Positions 36,857 through 48,161 of a DNA stretch of 64,000 nucleotides are shown piece after piece. Source of the stretch: Protostelium mycophagum (lineage: Eukaryota; Evosea; Variosea; Protosteliida; Protosteliaceae); contig MZNV01001241.1 of the NCBI GenBank assembly GCA_002081555.1, forward strand, positions 1 through 64,000, written 5' to 3'. Position numbers and translations under genes: made by a program. A model generated the notes under the pieces. The model was not told where the DNA came from. It did not search any database and was given only the letters and a program-made list of their open reading frames with translations. How positions within the stretch are numbered: the stretch's first letter is position 1; each line of letters begins with the position of its first letter.

Positions 36857-39461
36857 TTGAATGTGATCGAGATCGAATTGTGGTCATACGTCATTACTCG
36901 TAATCCATCATCACAAAGAACTACAACCAGGCTCACAGATCCCGATTTTGTGAATCGAGATGCAGCGATTGAGGACATTGAGAGTGTTCAATCTCAAACC
37001 ACAAAGGCCAGTTCTGATCCAAAAGAGGTGACACTACCTCAATCTTTAGATTCATCATCCAGTGTCACATGAACAACACTGAGCAGACATTTCGGTTGTT
37101 AAAGATAGCAGGATATTTTCAACAGCAGATGAGAGCGGTTCGCAAGAAAGAATCAGCAGCATCAATAAAATCATAGAGAATTCGAAGAAGAAATTGGAAC
37201 TGCGAGGTGTTTATACTCAATTTGAAGAGATCAAAGGTTTAGTAGAGGTGATCACTCAGCAGAATCAATTTAATCATCGATGATCGAAAGGAAAAAAACA
37301 TACTTTCAAATCATATTATGTTCTGTAAATCTAATCATCATGTTAATCTCGACAGTCTGGTGCAGTATGGGAAAGAGCTGATCGCGAGAAGACATCTATC
37401 GTGAGGAAATATGGCATATTGAAGTCCTCTATCGATGCAGTTAGATATTTAGAGGGCCAGATGAAGGACCACAAAGAGATTCAAGGTAACAGCCTGCTGT
37501 TAATATCTTCTACATTGTAGAGATTTAAAATATTCTGTTTGTCGGTACAACGACCTTCCATCTTACACCTTTTAAAAAGTACGGTATCAACCGTGAAAGA
37601 ATGCGGTATGAGACCGTGACCACCAATATTTATTTAATCAATTTAACTAAATATTTTTTACAAGAAAGAAATTCTTCGAAAAATTCATCCATTATCGAAA
37701 TAAATTTATAAAAAATCACAATAAATATTTTAAAAAATAAAAATCAATTAAAGGGATGCTGAAGGATGCTGGCGACGAGAGGCCTGCCTTTGAACACGAA
37801 GCAAATAGCATTATAGATGCCGCCCAAGATGCCGCCAAGGAGCTGGAGATCAGGACTTTTCTGTGAGTTTTCGCCCAAATTTCCATCCATTCGAAGATGT
37901 ATGGAAATTTCGACGGTTTTTCACGTTGTCTAGGAGTTCAGAGGAAGACACATGCGGTTGCTATATCGAGATACAAGCGGGTGCGGGGGGTAAAGACAGG
38001 TTTGTATACAAAACCCCACATCCCCCCATGACGTCATCACAGTAATGATTGGGTGGGGATGCTATCAGATATGTACAAAGGGTGGGGCCAGAACAAGAAT
38101 TTCACGGTGCAAGATGTAGACCTGTCACCATCTGATACGGGTGGGTATAAGAGTATCACTATACAGATAGAAGGTCAGTCTTCACATTCTTATATTTTTA
38201 TTTAATTATTTTTATTTAATTTTTTTATATTTATTTTCATTTTATTTTTCAGATTTTCTACCTGAATTTCACATTTTTATTCACAAAAAATTTTGACTTT
38301 TATAATGGTGAGAGAATAAGATCTCTCGAACACTATTGAAATTTCGATGAAATCCACAGGTGAATACGCATTCGGGTGGATGAAGCGCGAGACCGGTGTA
38401 CACCGTCTCATTCGGATAAGCCCCTACGACTCCGGGGTGACTTCTACAACACCCCTTTTTTTCTGACCGTCTGACAGGGCAAGAGACACACGTCATTCGC
38501 ATCGGTGTTTGTGTCTCCATTGATCACTGGAGGATTAGATAGTACAATAGAAATAGACAAGAATGATGTGAGGGTGGATCTACTTCGAGCTTCTGGTAAG
38601 ATTTGTCTCGTTGTAGATGCCCGATATATTTATTTCGTGGAGACGTATGACTTCGTATAATTCTGAAGTTTACTGATGATGTCGCAGGACCAGGTATGTG
38701 CGGTTTCCCGCCAAAATCGAGATTTAAATTTCAAAAGGAGGGCAGCATGTGAATAGAACGGAGAGCGCAGTGAGATTGGTGCATATCCCGACGGGCATAA
38801 CTGTGAAGGTCGGGAAACAAAACTCATGCAGACACATCGCTCACCTTTTTTTGCACAAAGTGTCTCTACGCACCATGAGTTTTTAAAAATGATATTAAAC
38901 ATCGTTGTAGATACAGAATGACAGATCGCAACATCGCAACCGTGACATTGCCTGGGATCTATTGAAATCGAAATTGTACGATATCGAGATGAAGAAGAGA
39001 TTGAAGAATGCGTCTGATGCGAGGTCGGTGGTGGGGGACAATACCTTCTCCTCCCAGATAAGGACGTACACACTCAACCCTTATAAGGTACTGTCGACAT
39101 ATTTTGTCGACACTCTTTTTCGTCGACATATTTTGTCGACATGTGTTCTTTTGCCCACGAAATTTTTTGTCGACGAATATATTGTGTCGACATTCAGTTG
39201 TCGACATTTTCTTTCTAATTTTGGCGGTGGGAACAACATGATTTGACCGTTGTAGATGGTCAAAGACAATAGAAACGGAGTAGAAAGTACTCAAGTAGAA
39301 GATGTGCTTGAGGGCGGGAAGCAACTCGAAACGTGAGCATCTCTATACCTCTTGTGTGTTGGCGGACTCGTATGATTGCTATTGGGCAGACTCCGCGTCG
39401 AATACCACTACAATTGATCCTTTGCAGAATTTTGCAGTCCTTGATGGTCTCAACGGATTGA
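36857..39461 (+). CDS. Class I peptide chain release factor 2, bacterial type (organellar)
   Basis: Releases nascent chains at stop codons in mitochondria. The N-terminal helices ([20 protein letters not shown] near 37160) lead to [11 protein letters not shown] near 37975, [13 protein letters not shown] near 38050 and [14 protein letters not shown] near 38400. [12 protein letters not shown], the catalytic [19 protein letters not shown] and [17 protein letters not shown] follow, with stop 39459-39461. The GGQ loop is split: a 6-nt exon (38688-38693) supplies its P-G codons. The codon-recognition tripeptide is SPY instead of the usual SPF. Introns end in CGTTGTAG at 38910 and 39255. The start codon is not resolved; the frame is open from 36857 without an ATG, so an upstream exon or later start is possible. 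Confidence 0.85.
38688..38693 (+). other. 6-nt microexon in the RF2 GGQ loop
   Basis: GACCAG is flanked by ...GTCGCAG and GTATGTGCGG, both strong splice sites. Joining GCTTCTG + GACCAG + GAGGGCAGCAT gives ASGPGGQH, matching the universal SGAGGQH context. Skipping it would give SGGQH, two residues short. Visible in sequence; exon use is inferred from the family motif. Confidence 0.8.
39089..39256 (+). other. RF2 intron with seven GTCGAC palindromes
   Basis: Inside the intron between TLNPYK and MVKDNR, GTCGAC occurs at 39093, 39107, 39122, 39135, 39169, 39186 and 39200, mostly as TTGTCGACA with 13-17 bp spacing. The intron ends in CCGTTGTAG. It looks like a decayed tandem array. Confidence 0.85.
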
Positions 39462-39816
39462 GGTTTCGACACGCTGTCAGAAGAACAGTTTGGGCTGAAT
39501 TTTATAAAAAAAATAAAAATTTAAAACTTTTGTGACATTTCATTTATGTTTGGTTCTTGTCAATGCACTGCAATCGGGCGTAAACCCCTCAGCCCGCATG
39601 TTCATTCCACGTCAGTTACCGCGACCTGGGTCGCGGTAAGGAATTGCAGTGTTGAGGGTGCTTTGCTAGAAGTTGGGACCTCTGCAGACGAAAATTATGC
39701 AAGATAAATTGAAAAAAAATATAAAAAACTTTGCAATGTCCACATTCTCCATGTTGTTTTAGAACAATGGAGAAACGTGAGGACCTTCTTTATCTTAACT
39801 TATGTACAAACTACCA
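39462..39816. other. Convergent spacer with perfect hairpin
   Basis: No gene. The segment 39616-39639 is TTACCGCGACC-TG-GGTCGCGGTAA, an exact 11-bp inverted repeat with a 2-nt loop. It lies between the 3' ends of RF2 (+) and the next gene (-). Confidence 0.75.
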
Positions 39817-40971
39817 CTAAAACGGCGGTGGATCCCATGATGGGGTGACGATGCTCAACTCGGTTCTCGGGCTGGGAAAATGTGGTTCGCCGAATTTCCG
39901 CGGAAAATTGTACGTCATGTCATGAGAGGGGTTGTCATCAAAAGATGTCCTGAGAGGTGGAAGCGTGATGGAGTGTGAGGGGTGAGGTGTTGAAGACATG
40001 GACTCATGCCATCGAAGTTTTGATCTTAGTTCTGACGTTTCCCATCTCAGCTGAGCCACCTGCATGTGTCAATGTGTGATATGATGTTGTACAATAGAGG
40101 TATGCAGACTGAATGACAAATGACTCACCAATTGTAAAAGTTCCTCACGGCTCATGTTGTCCGTGTCCTCTCTGACCACCTCGAATTTGTGGACATTTGC
40201 AGTAATAGAGACATTATCATGATTTGTTGATGGTGAGAACGATGCTGGAATCAAAGCGGCATTAGAGGATAAACTCACGACCTTCCTCTTCTTTAATTTG
40301 GGGTTTTCCTCCCTGGTCCTGTTATTTAGAGACGTAACGAGCTCAGAATGGTGGAAATGCACCCACCCTGATGTAATATTTGCTTCCTGTTTCTGATGAT
40401 CTCCAGTCTCTTTCATTTGTTCGTTCTTCGAGGTATACTTCTTAACGTGTGCCAACTTTCGAATGGAACTGAGTATCTTGTATGCCTCGATCTCTTTCCC
40501 CTCCTCGACAAGACCTTCCAACAGAGGCAGCAGTTCTTCTCTCGGATACATCTGTATAGAGTTTCAGAAACTGAAGATCGTTTGTGATCCAACCTCCACC
40601 AGCTTCCTGAATTTTCTCATCTTCTCTTGGTTATTTGCACTCGAAACGTCTGGTTGGTATGTCCTCTCCCAACATCCTCTAACTGTGGTACAACGGTTAT
40701 ATATAGAGGTTGCACAAGAGTTCACTGCCGCTATCACAGCGAGCTGTTCTATGGGCTGGAGTTCTGCCAGAGGTTTGTGGAAATAGGAAGTTCTTTTCGA
40801 TTCTTTCAACTCCAAGTACTTCCTGAGACGAGGGAGGACCTCATAGTCTGGGAGCTGGCCAACACATGCTGCCGTGTGTCAGTGTATCAGTGCATAATGA
40901 TCCATGATGAGATATTCGAATGACTCACAGTATGGCCAATCACTGTCATAAACACCCCATTCCTTGGCCAT
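39817..40971 (-). CDS. Hypothetical protein, four or more exons
   Basis: The start is ATG at 40971 (MAKEWGVYDSDWPYYYEVLP after splicing). Exons continue through KPLAELQPIEQLAVIAAVNS near 40760, MYPREELLPLLEGLVEEGKE near 40540, a Lys-rich KLKKRKVVSLSS near 40290, and NMSREELLQL. The gene ends with a Ser/Pro-rich tail (PSPRTELSIVTPSWDPPPF, stop about 39817). The mid part is helical, and the repeated REELL-type motif is suggestive but not diagnostic. No family recognised. KLKKRKV could be a nuclear localisation signal. Confidence 0.65.
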
Positions 40972-41359
40972 GTCTAAAGCGGTTCGTGTCGCAACTGCAA
41001 CCGCACGGTCACGAAACCTCTTCAGGAAAATGGGAGCGAATTACCATAACAACATTAGAGTAGCTTACCGTAACCGCACACGGTAATTACGTTAGGTGAT
41101 TTGAGTATTGAAATCCCAAATTGGTTACATTATTCCGAGTGAGAGACGGTTTCTACCGTGAAATTCGCGTTATAGCACTTTGCTGCAAAGTGGGACAGAC
41201 GTAAACGTATTGCGGCGGAAAAACAACAGCAACAGATGGAGATCTTAACACTGTTGCTTTCACAGTTTCACAGCCATCATTCGTTGTCACATTCTCAGGT
41301 CCAAATCACACCGTTGTAGATCCAATTTCTTGTGAATTCCGGAACATCATCTTTTCACC
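40972..41359. promoter_or_regulatory. Divergent promoter region
   Basis: 388 bp between the hypothetical gene (-, 40971) and the MFS transporter (+, 41360). It contains CTACCGTGAAATTCGCG and several ACCG(C/T) words, and CGTTGTAGAT at 41312-41321, 39 bp upstream of the MFS start. Confidence 0.45.
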
Positions 41360-43457
41360 ATGAGCGCGAGATACACTCAAGTATCGGGCGATGAACTCAC
41401 AAGTAGAGTTCCATCTAATGGTTGATGATGACTGTTGCAGTTGATGAGCCGATACCGAATGAGGTCACCCTCGAAAAATGGGATCGAAAGAGAGTCGCAC
41501 AACTTTTTGCATTCATCACGATATTTCTATTTGGGTGGGTTTTCGGCATGTCGATGATGTTTCTGCGCCTTGTGGACATTTACAAAGTGGGTGCCATCGG
41601 GATCGTACTCATCCTGACGGTTTCAGTCGAGAGGTCTTCCACCTGTCGAGGCAAATGCAGCTGCGACTTACATGTTCGGATGGCTGAGTGGTATACGACA
41701 CGCAGGAATGTTCTTACTTTCACCCATTTTCGGTGCTCTGTCAGATCAATTTGGAAGACGCCCTCTTTTAGCTGTGGGATGTGTGAGTTGATACAAATTA
41801 GAAATTGTGGATAATTAATCGAAGATCGTGGTGATGATGGATATGGGTGGATACATCTCTCCAAACACTCCGACGTGGGTTTTATTCGTCTTGAGGATTG
41901 TACTCTCTTGTTCAAATGGTAAGTATATATTTATGATGTGCGTCGCAATCATGTCTTCTTGAACACCTGCAGATACGCTTTAAATCGCAGTAAAATACTG
42001 TAAAAAATTCGCTATACTTATCCTGTCAGGTATGTTAGCTGTCACAATGGCAGCTATAACAGATGTGACACCCGCAAAGAGTAGAGGTAAAGTTCAACTA
42101 TTTTTGGCGGGAATCAAGTCGTATGTACAACTGATGACGTCATCAGCCTTCGGATTCGCATTATACAGCGTGAGTTATGGACTTTCCATGACCGGTTTTC
42201 CCGCCCTGGCGGGGTTGGTCGCTGATAAGGTGCGTCATATCCATTTCATTTGAAATTTCACACTTTAGTTGGGTTTTGGTGCGGTCTTTTGGATAGCGAT
42301 TGGGATCATCATGGCTGCGCTCATCATCTTATTGGTCACACCAGAGACGAACCGACAACGGGTGAGCCTCTTTATATGTTTTGCATCAGATGACAAAGTT
42401 AATCAACATGACAAGAAGTATTGCAAGAAGTGTTTCCTGGAATAAAGAGTCAGACTTTGCAACAAGTTTGTCTCGCGATGATCGAATGACTTGAACGAAA
42501 TCAGGTCAGACGACCAGTAGATTGGAAGGAGGTGAACCCTCTGATGAGTTTCTTCTTACTTTTCAAAAACCCCGCAACGATGTTTCTATCATTCGTGTTA
42601 TTTCTTCTCAGTTTCGCGTTAGAAGGCGAGTACCACAACAAAAACACTGAAGCGCCGTCCTCATCATGACAGGCTACCAAGACGTCTTCCCATCCTTCAT
42701 CGTCTATGTGTTCCCGTATCTCTCCATGTTTTGGATGGGGACCTTCGGCTCCGCGACGGGCCTCGGGATGGTCTTATCCGGCCCACTGACCCACTTTATG
42801 GTTCCCAGGCTGGGAGATCGTTACTCCTCGTACCTCGGAATCTCCCTGGGAGCCCTTGGGATCGGTTTGACACCCCTCGTGTCAAAATGGTGAGAAGGAT
42901 CTGTCAGACTGACATTTGACGTCGACGTGAAGATGTCATGTCGACAGGTCTGACACGAAAAGGTGGCTGTTATATCCACTCATCATTGTGAAGTCATTCA
43001 CTTTTGTGGCGAGTGAGTTTCCCACCATTTTCAAGACTTAAAACCTACAGGTCCCACCCTTCAGGCCATGTTCTGCGCTGAGTATACTCCAGAACAGCTG
43101 GTGAGTGATTCACATCCTCACGCTCACGCCATAGTCTTTGTCACAATGAAAATTTTTATACCACAAAGAAATGGTGGCCGTTTGGCCCCGCCGAGAACTA
43201 ACGCGATTTTTTCGGTACTGTGTTCGGTAACTACCGCAAAAAGTCTTTGCTTCCATTAAGTTTTATTCTCTTCATTATTTTGATGGACACAGGCACCGAT
43301 ACTTGGGGTCATAACTGGCAAGTTGTAGATCCATCCACATTTTTTAATCTCTGGTTCAGGGCTGAAAACATTTTCGGGGGTCATCGGGCCTTTCATTTTC
43401 CCGCCAATTTACGCCAGGTTCACTTTGGGAGAACCGAAAGTTCCAGGCGAGTTGTAG
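41360..43457 (+). CDS. Major facilitator superfamily transporter (DHA1/TetA-like)
   Basis: Twelve-helix-type transporter, with many hydrophobic exons from MSARYTQVSGDELT. Helix 1 is AFITIFLFGWVFGMSMMFL. The loop 2-3 signature GALSDQFGRRPLL (MFS motif A) is near 41735 once a short intron is removed after DIYK. Later segments include AVTMAAITDVTPAKSRGK, VFPYLSMFWMGTFGSATGLG and ALGIGLTPLVSKW. The last exon reads KTFSGVIGPFIFPPIYARF and stops at 43455-43457, where the TAG is itself part of a GTTGTAGA word. The substrate is unknown. Confidence 0.85.
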
Positions 43458-43549
43458 AATCAATTGTAGAACGATCCTTGCGCAACACCAAGTCGAAAAA
43501 GACACCTCTCAGGACCATGTAGAAGAGGCTGAACCGTATAGATCTTGAT

Positions 43550-43566
43550 GTGGCGCTCTGCGCCAC
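43550..43566. other. Hairpin downstream of MFS gene
   Basis: GTGGCG-CTCTG-CGCCAC is a 6-bp stem with a 5-nt loop, 93 bp after the MFS stop. It may lie in the 3' UTR. It is a short element and could be chance. Confidence 0.5.
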
Positions 43567-43810
43567 TTTGATTTATTGCGGTAGACCTGTAACCAAAAAT
43601 CATATAAACTCAGATTTGGCTGTATCTTATGTCTTACAGCTCTGCTGTACAGCAGAAACAAGTTACATACAAAGAAGGTGCGCATTATTGGTCCTGGGAG
43701 ACACGAAAACATTCACCTTTTAAATTTAAAAGAAATAATATATCCATATTCATTTATTTCACAAGTATGAACCCACAATAAAATCGAGTGGAATATTGAA
43801 ATCAGAAGGA

Positions 43811-43993
43811 ATGGTACTCTTCATCGTGGCTGGCATTTTGGTCGTTGCGTTGCTATCTCTTACCGTGTTCTTCAGATTCTTCTGGACTCCTCCAAAACCA
43901 GAAGAGGTGGGGTTTATTCTCGTCTTTATATAATATGGTTGATGTTGTCAGAACAAGAGCACCACAGAACTAGAACTAGAAGAAACGGCTTAA
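43811..43993 (+). CDS. 45-residue single-pass membrane protein
   Basis: ATG 43811 opens MVLFIVAGILVVALLSLTVF, a strong TM helix, followed by FRFFWTPPKPEE. A 45-nt intron (43907-43951, GTGGGG...TTGTCAG) joins NKSTTELELEETA and the stop at 43991-43993. The acidic cytosolic or lumenal tail and the clean intron argue for a real small gene rather than a chance frame. No family recognised. Confidence 0.6.
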
Positions 43994-43999
43994 GCAATG

Positions 44000-44391
44000 A
44001 AAGAACCTTTAAAGAAATAATAGCTGAAAAATCATTTCATTTATGTTGGCCTGTTTTACAACTGGCCTGCGCGGTGATCGCCTCTGGGCATTGCCATGCC
44101 CGGCTCAGGCTGTCTCATCACTCTGTCTGAGTGTGAGGCAGACAGCTCTTTGTCTCTATGAATCCTACTGCTCAGGTTCTTCTGAGTATCCATCCTGTTC
44201 CTGCATTTAGGGCAAGGGTGAAGTTTCTTGGAGGGCTCAAACTCAAGCCTCTTTAGACCGCGTCACTGACTCAACCAACGAGCTATGCTTGTTGTCTAAA
44301 AATAGTTGAAAAAGCAGAAAAATTACTCTGAATAAACGTTGTAGAGGGTCTTAGGGTTTTAAGTTCAATTCTGACATCAAAGAACATCATC
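44000..44391. other. Spacer with a tRNA-like (possible SINE) segment
   Basis: On the minus strand, about 44296-44226, TAGCTCGTTGGTTGAG resembles a Pol III A box and AGTTTGAGCCC about 41 nt later resembles a B box. The anticodon arm does not fold convincingly. The following 200 bp (to about 44000) have higher GC and no coding potential. This could be a tRNA-derived SINE or a decayed tRNA. Confidence 0.25.
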
Positions 44392-46243
44392 ATGACAGAC
44401 GACACGAACACATTCCCCTGCACTTCTGAGTATGTTGGTATGGACGCACTTGCTGAGGTCTTTGATATGCTTCTGAAGGATGTGAACATATTGGATGTTG
44501 ATGAAGTACCTCGTGGGAAGAAACGATTCAAAGAGGCACTGCGAAATTTTCAAACACTACAATTAGTGTGCAAAGATTGGAATGAGGTGAGCTGTTGATG
44601 ATGTCACAATTGTTGGAGGTCGAGAATGAAAGACATTCGATTCTGTGAATGGGATTGATGTTGATGGTGGCCAGATCTCTTCACTTTGCCTTGATGTGAA
44701 TTTTCGCTGCGGTTGGCCGCTTGGCAAGGCGGTGAAAGTTGGTCCCATAGCTGTTGCAAAATTACTTGCAAATGACAGATTGAATCCATCAGATAATGAC
44801 AATTATGCATTGAAGTTGGCCATAATGAATGTTCAGGTGATGACCGTGTTTTACACATGAGATTTGTGAAGGTGTTGGTGCCAGAGAACATATTTTAATT
44901 GCAATTAACTGCAGTAAAACCTCCACACAAATAATCTTTTGTGTATTTACAATATCCAATAATATATCATTTTATTTTCGCAAATTAAATCTAAACCATC
45001 AAGCCAGAGACGACGGCGCTACTATTAAAAGACCCCCGCGTTGTAGTTTCACAAGACCTAGCCTTCGGGATATTGTCGAGTTCCTGGGAAATTTTAAGAA
45101 TTTTCCTGGAAGATGGAAGGTTAGACCCTGGTGCTAATAATAACACTATGCTCTTATCTGCCATTGGTGAGGGGCCACAGAGGTGTAAGGTGATATCTCC
45201 ACGAAATTTCGTCAGATTTTTTTCCATCGAATATTCGCGGAATTTTCTGCTGTAGTACCTCTGTGACGGGTTGTAGATGGTCGAATTATTGGTGAAAGAC
45301 GAGAGGGTTGACCCCGCTGTGAACAATAATAGCCCGCTGATGTTGGCTGTCAGGTGAAATTTCGTGGAAATTCACCTTTTTAATAAAACGAATTAAAATA
45401 AAGACCTTAAACTGATCTCTACCAGAAAAGGTCTGACACAAATCGTCCGGTAAGTTTGGAATTTAAATTGTGCAAATTGGCGCGAAATATGGAAGCGGGA
45501 AAAGCCGCAGAGAATCACCAAAATCACAAGAGATTTGAAAAAATCCTCATCTACAACAGTGTATTATTAGAGAGCGGGAGGGTGGACCCTTCCGTCCCAA
45601 AAAATCGTGCCATAGGGCAGGCCGCTTCGGGGGGTTTTGTCGACATTTTGACATTACTACTCGCGGACAAACGCGTAGACGCGGCCGCGAACAACTGCAG
45701 CGCATTAAGACGCGCTGCGTCAAATAATAAGCCAGAAGTAGGATTTTAAATTTTGAAATGCCGTTTTGGCGGGAAATAAGATCTCACAGGCCGTTAGAAT
45801 GTTGATCCCCTATTCAAATGTGGATTTCAGCGAAGACAACAACTTCATGTTGCGGTTTGCTGCTCAGAACGGTGACAATGGCATGGTGAAGCTGTTACTG
45901 GAAGACCCAAATGTGAGAGTTTTAAATGTTGTTTGTTCTGAGTTTTCATGTGCTGAACTGCACAAAAGTGCATCATGTGGCAGAGCTGCAGATGCAACGA
46001 AAACATCAGCGAAACGGGTTCTCTACATGTTTATTTGTGCATCACGGCAAATTCACAGACACAAACACACTGGGAATGAACATCTAAAAGGTCGACCCGA
46101 CAGTCTGGGACGACTGGCCTCTTCGTTTCGCCGCCAACTCTCAAGCGAGGGAGATGATCCTGATGTCCAAGATGGAGAGGAGCGCCGCAAGAGGGGAGAT
46201 TGTCAACCAGGAAGAGCTGCCTCCTTATTTATACGATAAATAA
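44392..46243 (+). CDS. F-box-like/ankyrin-repeat protein
   Basis: The start at 44392 (MTDDTNTFPCTSEYVGMDAL) opens an F-box-like helix region (QTLQLVCKDWNE). Ankyrin-type repeats follow, of the style common in amoebae: LLANDRLNPSDNDNYAL, LEDGRLDPGANNN, LVKDERVDPAVNNNSPLMLA, LLADKRVDAAANNCSALRRA and LLEDPNV. The last exon reads DPTVWDDWPLRFAANS and ends LPPYLYDK with stop 46241-46243. Introns are short. The one before MVELLVKDERVD ends GGGTTGTAG (45270-45275). Likely a ubiquitin-ligase adaptor or scaffold. Exon joins between 45360 and 45560 are approximate. Confidence 0.8.
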
Positions 46244-46368
46244 TTGATCATATCTTCTGATCATGCTGTCCATCGCTTGAAAATATTAAAATTTTATAAG
46301 TGGAAATTTCTTTCGGATTCAAATTTCCTGGAAGGGTCAGTCTGTTTGAAGAGGTACCTCATCGGAGA

Positions 46369-48161
46369 ATGAGAAGACAGAACTCTTCTGGCTTTCATTT
46401 CGCTCAAGAGAGATCGCCTCAGAACCCAATCTCTGCATTTAATTCCCGAAGATCAGAGAATATGAATAACACTAGTCCACCAAAACTTCCAGCGCAAGTG
46501 ATAGAGCCCTCGATCTTAGCCAGATTCAGTGCTGGTATCCCCCTGATACAGAGATCAACGTCTCCAGCTAAAGAGCCCACTCAAGACTCAGGACCTTTTG
46601 AGTGTCCAGTCTGCAACAATCACTTCAATTTCTCAGATGAGAAGTCTATCAATCAACATATTGATTTATGTCTCAATACAACATCCGGGATTCTAGAACA
46701 AGAAGTGCGACCCGCTCCTGCTATAGACCTCACTAATGATGACTCAGATTTCCAGTGAGTATTAATCATCCTTTGATCTTATCCTTTGTTAATAGCAGAT
46801 GTACATGTATAAGTTTATAAGCTCATGCTCGATTGTAGACGATTACAGCGGACATCGTGGCACAGCCACAAATCCTTTCTTTTTTAGTGCAGAATGAAAA
46901 ACAAATCAGAACTCAATTGTTCAGGACAATCGCTTGTCCTCATCCCAGCTGTCTCTCTCGAGTTGATGTGGCCTCTTTCTATACACATTGGTCTGGTATT
47001 CACGCTAATACGGACCAAAAACATGCCTGTCCGATCTGCACCATGTTGGTAAGTCGATTTCTTTCACGGTTGCAAACCGTGATTCTCGCGGTATATTCTC
47101 GCGGTTGCAAAGACGTGAAAATTTTTATTTAATTTATTTTTAATATTTTTCCAAACTCAAAGAAATAAATTTGAAGTAAATGATTGTACGAAATCTTCGC
47201 GATAACTACCGTGAATAATCTGGTTTCTTACCGTGGCAGGGATATGATTACCATCCCAATGGAAAGACAAATTTACTGCAACACCTCAACAATCACCACC
47301 GGGAATTTTCGACGAATTTCCGGAACCACGGAGGGAGACCCAATCACGGTAAGCTTACCGCATCTTCACGTTAATTTACGCCTCATTTGCGAAGCACTGC
47401 TATCGAGAATTTTTTGCTGCTGTGAACTTGGTTTATTATATATTGTAATATATTTTATATTTTTATGTTATTCTCGTTGCCAAGGTGACGTTTTTGACAC
47501 ACCTCATAGTCTCATTCTCTCATCAATATCGTTCAGATGGCGAATCAGATGACTCTTCAGAACATGCAGATGACGACGATCATGCCGCATTTGAGAGCTA
47601 CAGAAATTTTGTCAGAGATCATGAGGTGGAACACACCACAGATGAAGATGAAGAAGACAGCTACCGGCGACATCAGATCATGTGGGGGAGTGGTATGGAC
47701 GAGGATGATGATTCCTCGGGCTCAGAGGAAAAGCCAGCTCCAGTGGAAGGAAAGAATGGCATTAGGGCACAATGTGTTGGTGAGCATCATTTCATTTATG
47801 ATATCATGTCATGATTATGATTAAGATTTCACCATGGGACCCACGATCGAGGTTGAGTGCCTCATCTGCTCCGAGTTCTTAGAGACAGGTGATTTATTTT
47901 TCATGCTTTCAAATCGCCATCTACAACTCTGTACTCGCAGAACTTGGTGACTTTGTGCTATCCAGCTCTGCTGCAATACAGAAACTCTTTATTGGCGAAA
48001 TATTATTGTTTCGATCACACTTGCGAAGAACAAGTGTTTATAGAGGCTGATCCCTCTCAGGGCAGGACGTGACTAGAATGGACTGCCTGTGTTTATTTCA
48101 CAAAGCTTGTATTCATAAGTGGTTCCGCACAAAGAGAAGTTGCCCGGTGCACAGGCTATAA
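46369..48161 (+). CDS. ZNRF-like RING E3 ubiquitin ligase with zinc fingers
   Basis: ATG 46369 opens MRRQNSSGFHFAQERS. Next comes a UBZ-type finger, CPVCNNHFNFSDEKSINQHI, near 46610. C2H2-like exons (IACPHPSCLSRV and HWSGIHANTDQKHACPIC) and an acidic linker (47.5-47.8 kb) follow. The C-terminal RING is CLICSEFLETG|QDVTRMDCLCLFHKACIHKWF...RSCPVHRL. The CLCxxHK...SCPxH ending, with His for the last Cys, is the hallmark of ZNRF1/2-type RINGs. The RING is split by an intron (about 47890-48062) that contains CATCTACAAC and must end at TCTCAG. Stop 48159-48161. The first finger resembles those that bind ubiquitin. Confidence 0.8.

Noticed and set aside
36831-37072. An ATG on plus at 36831 overlapping the minus-strand start at 36832 (shared CATG) as the RF2 start
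   Set aside because: The plus frame from 36831 stops after nine codons, and no donor-acceptor pair in the right phase joins it to the RF2 exons. The overlap is probably coincidental.
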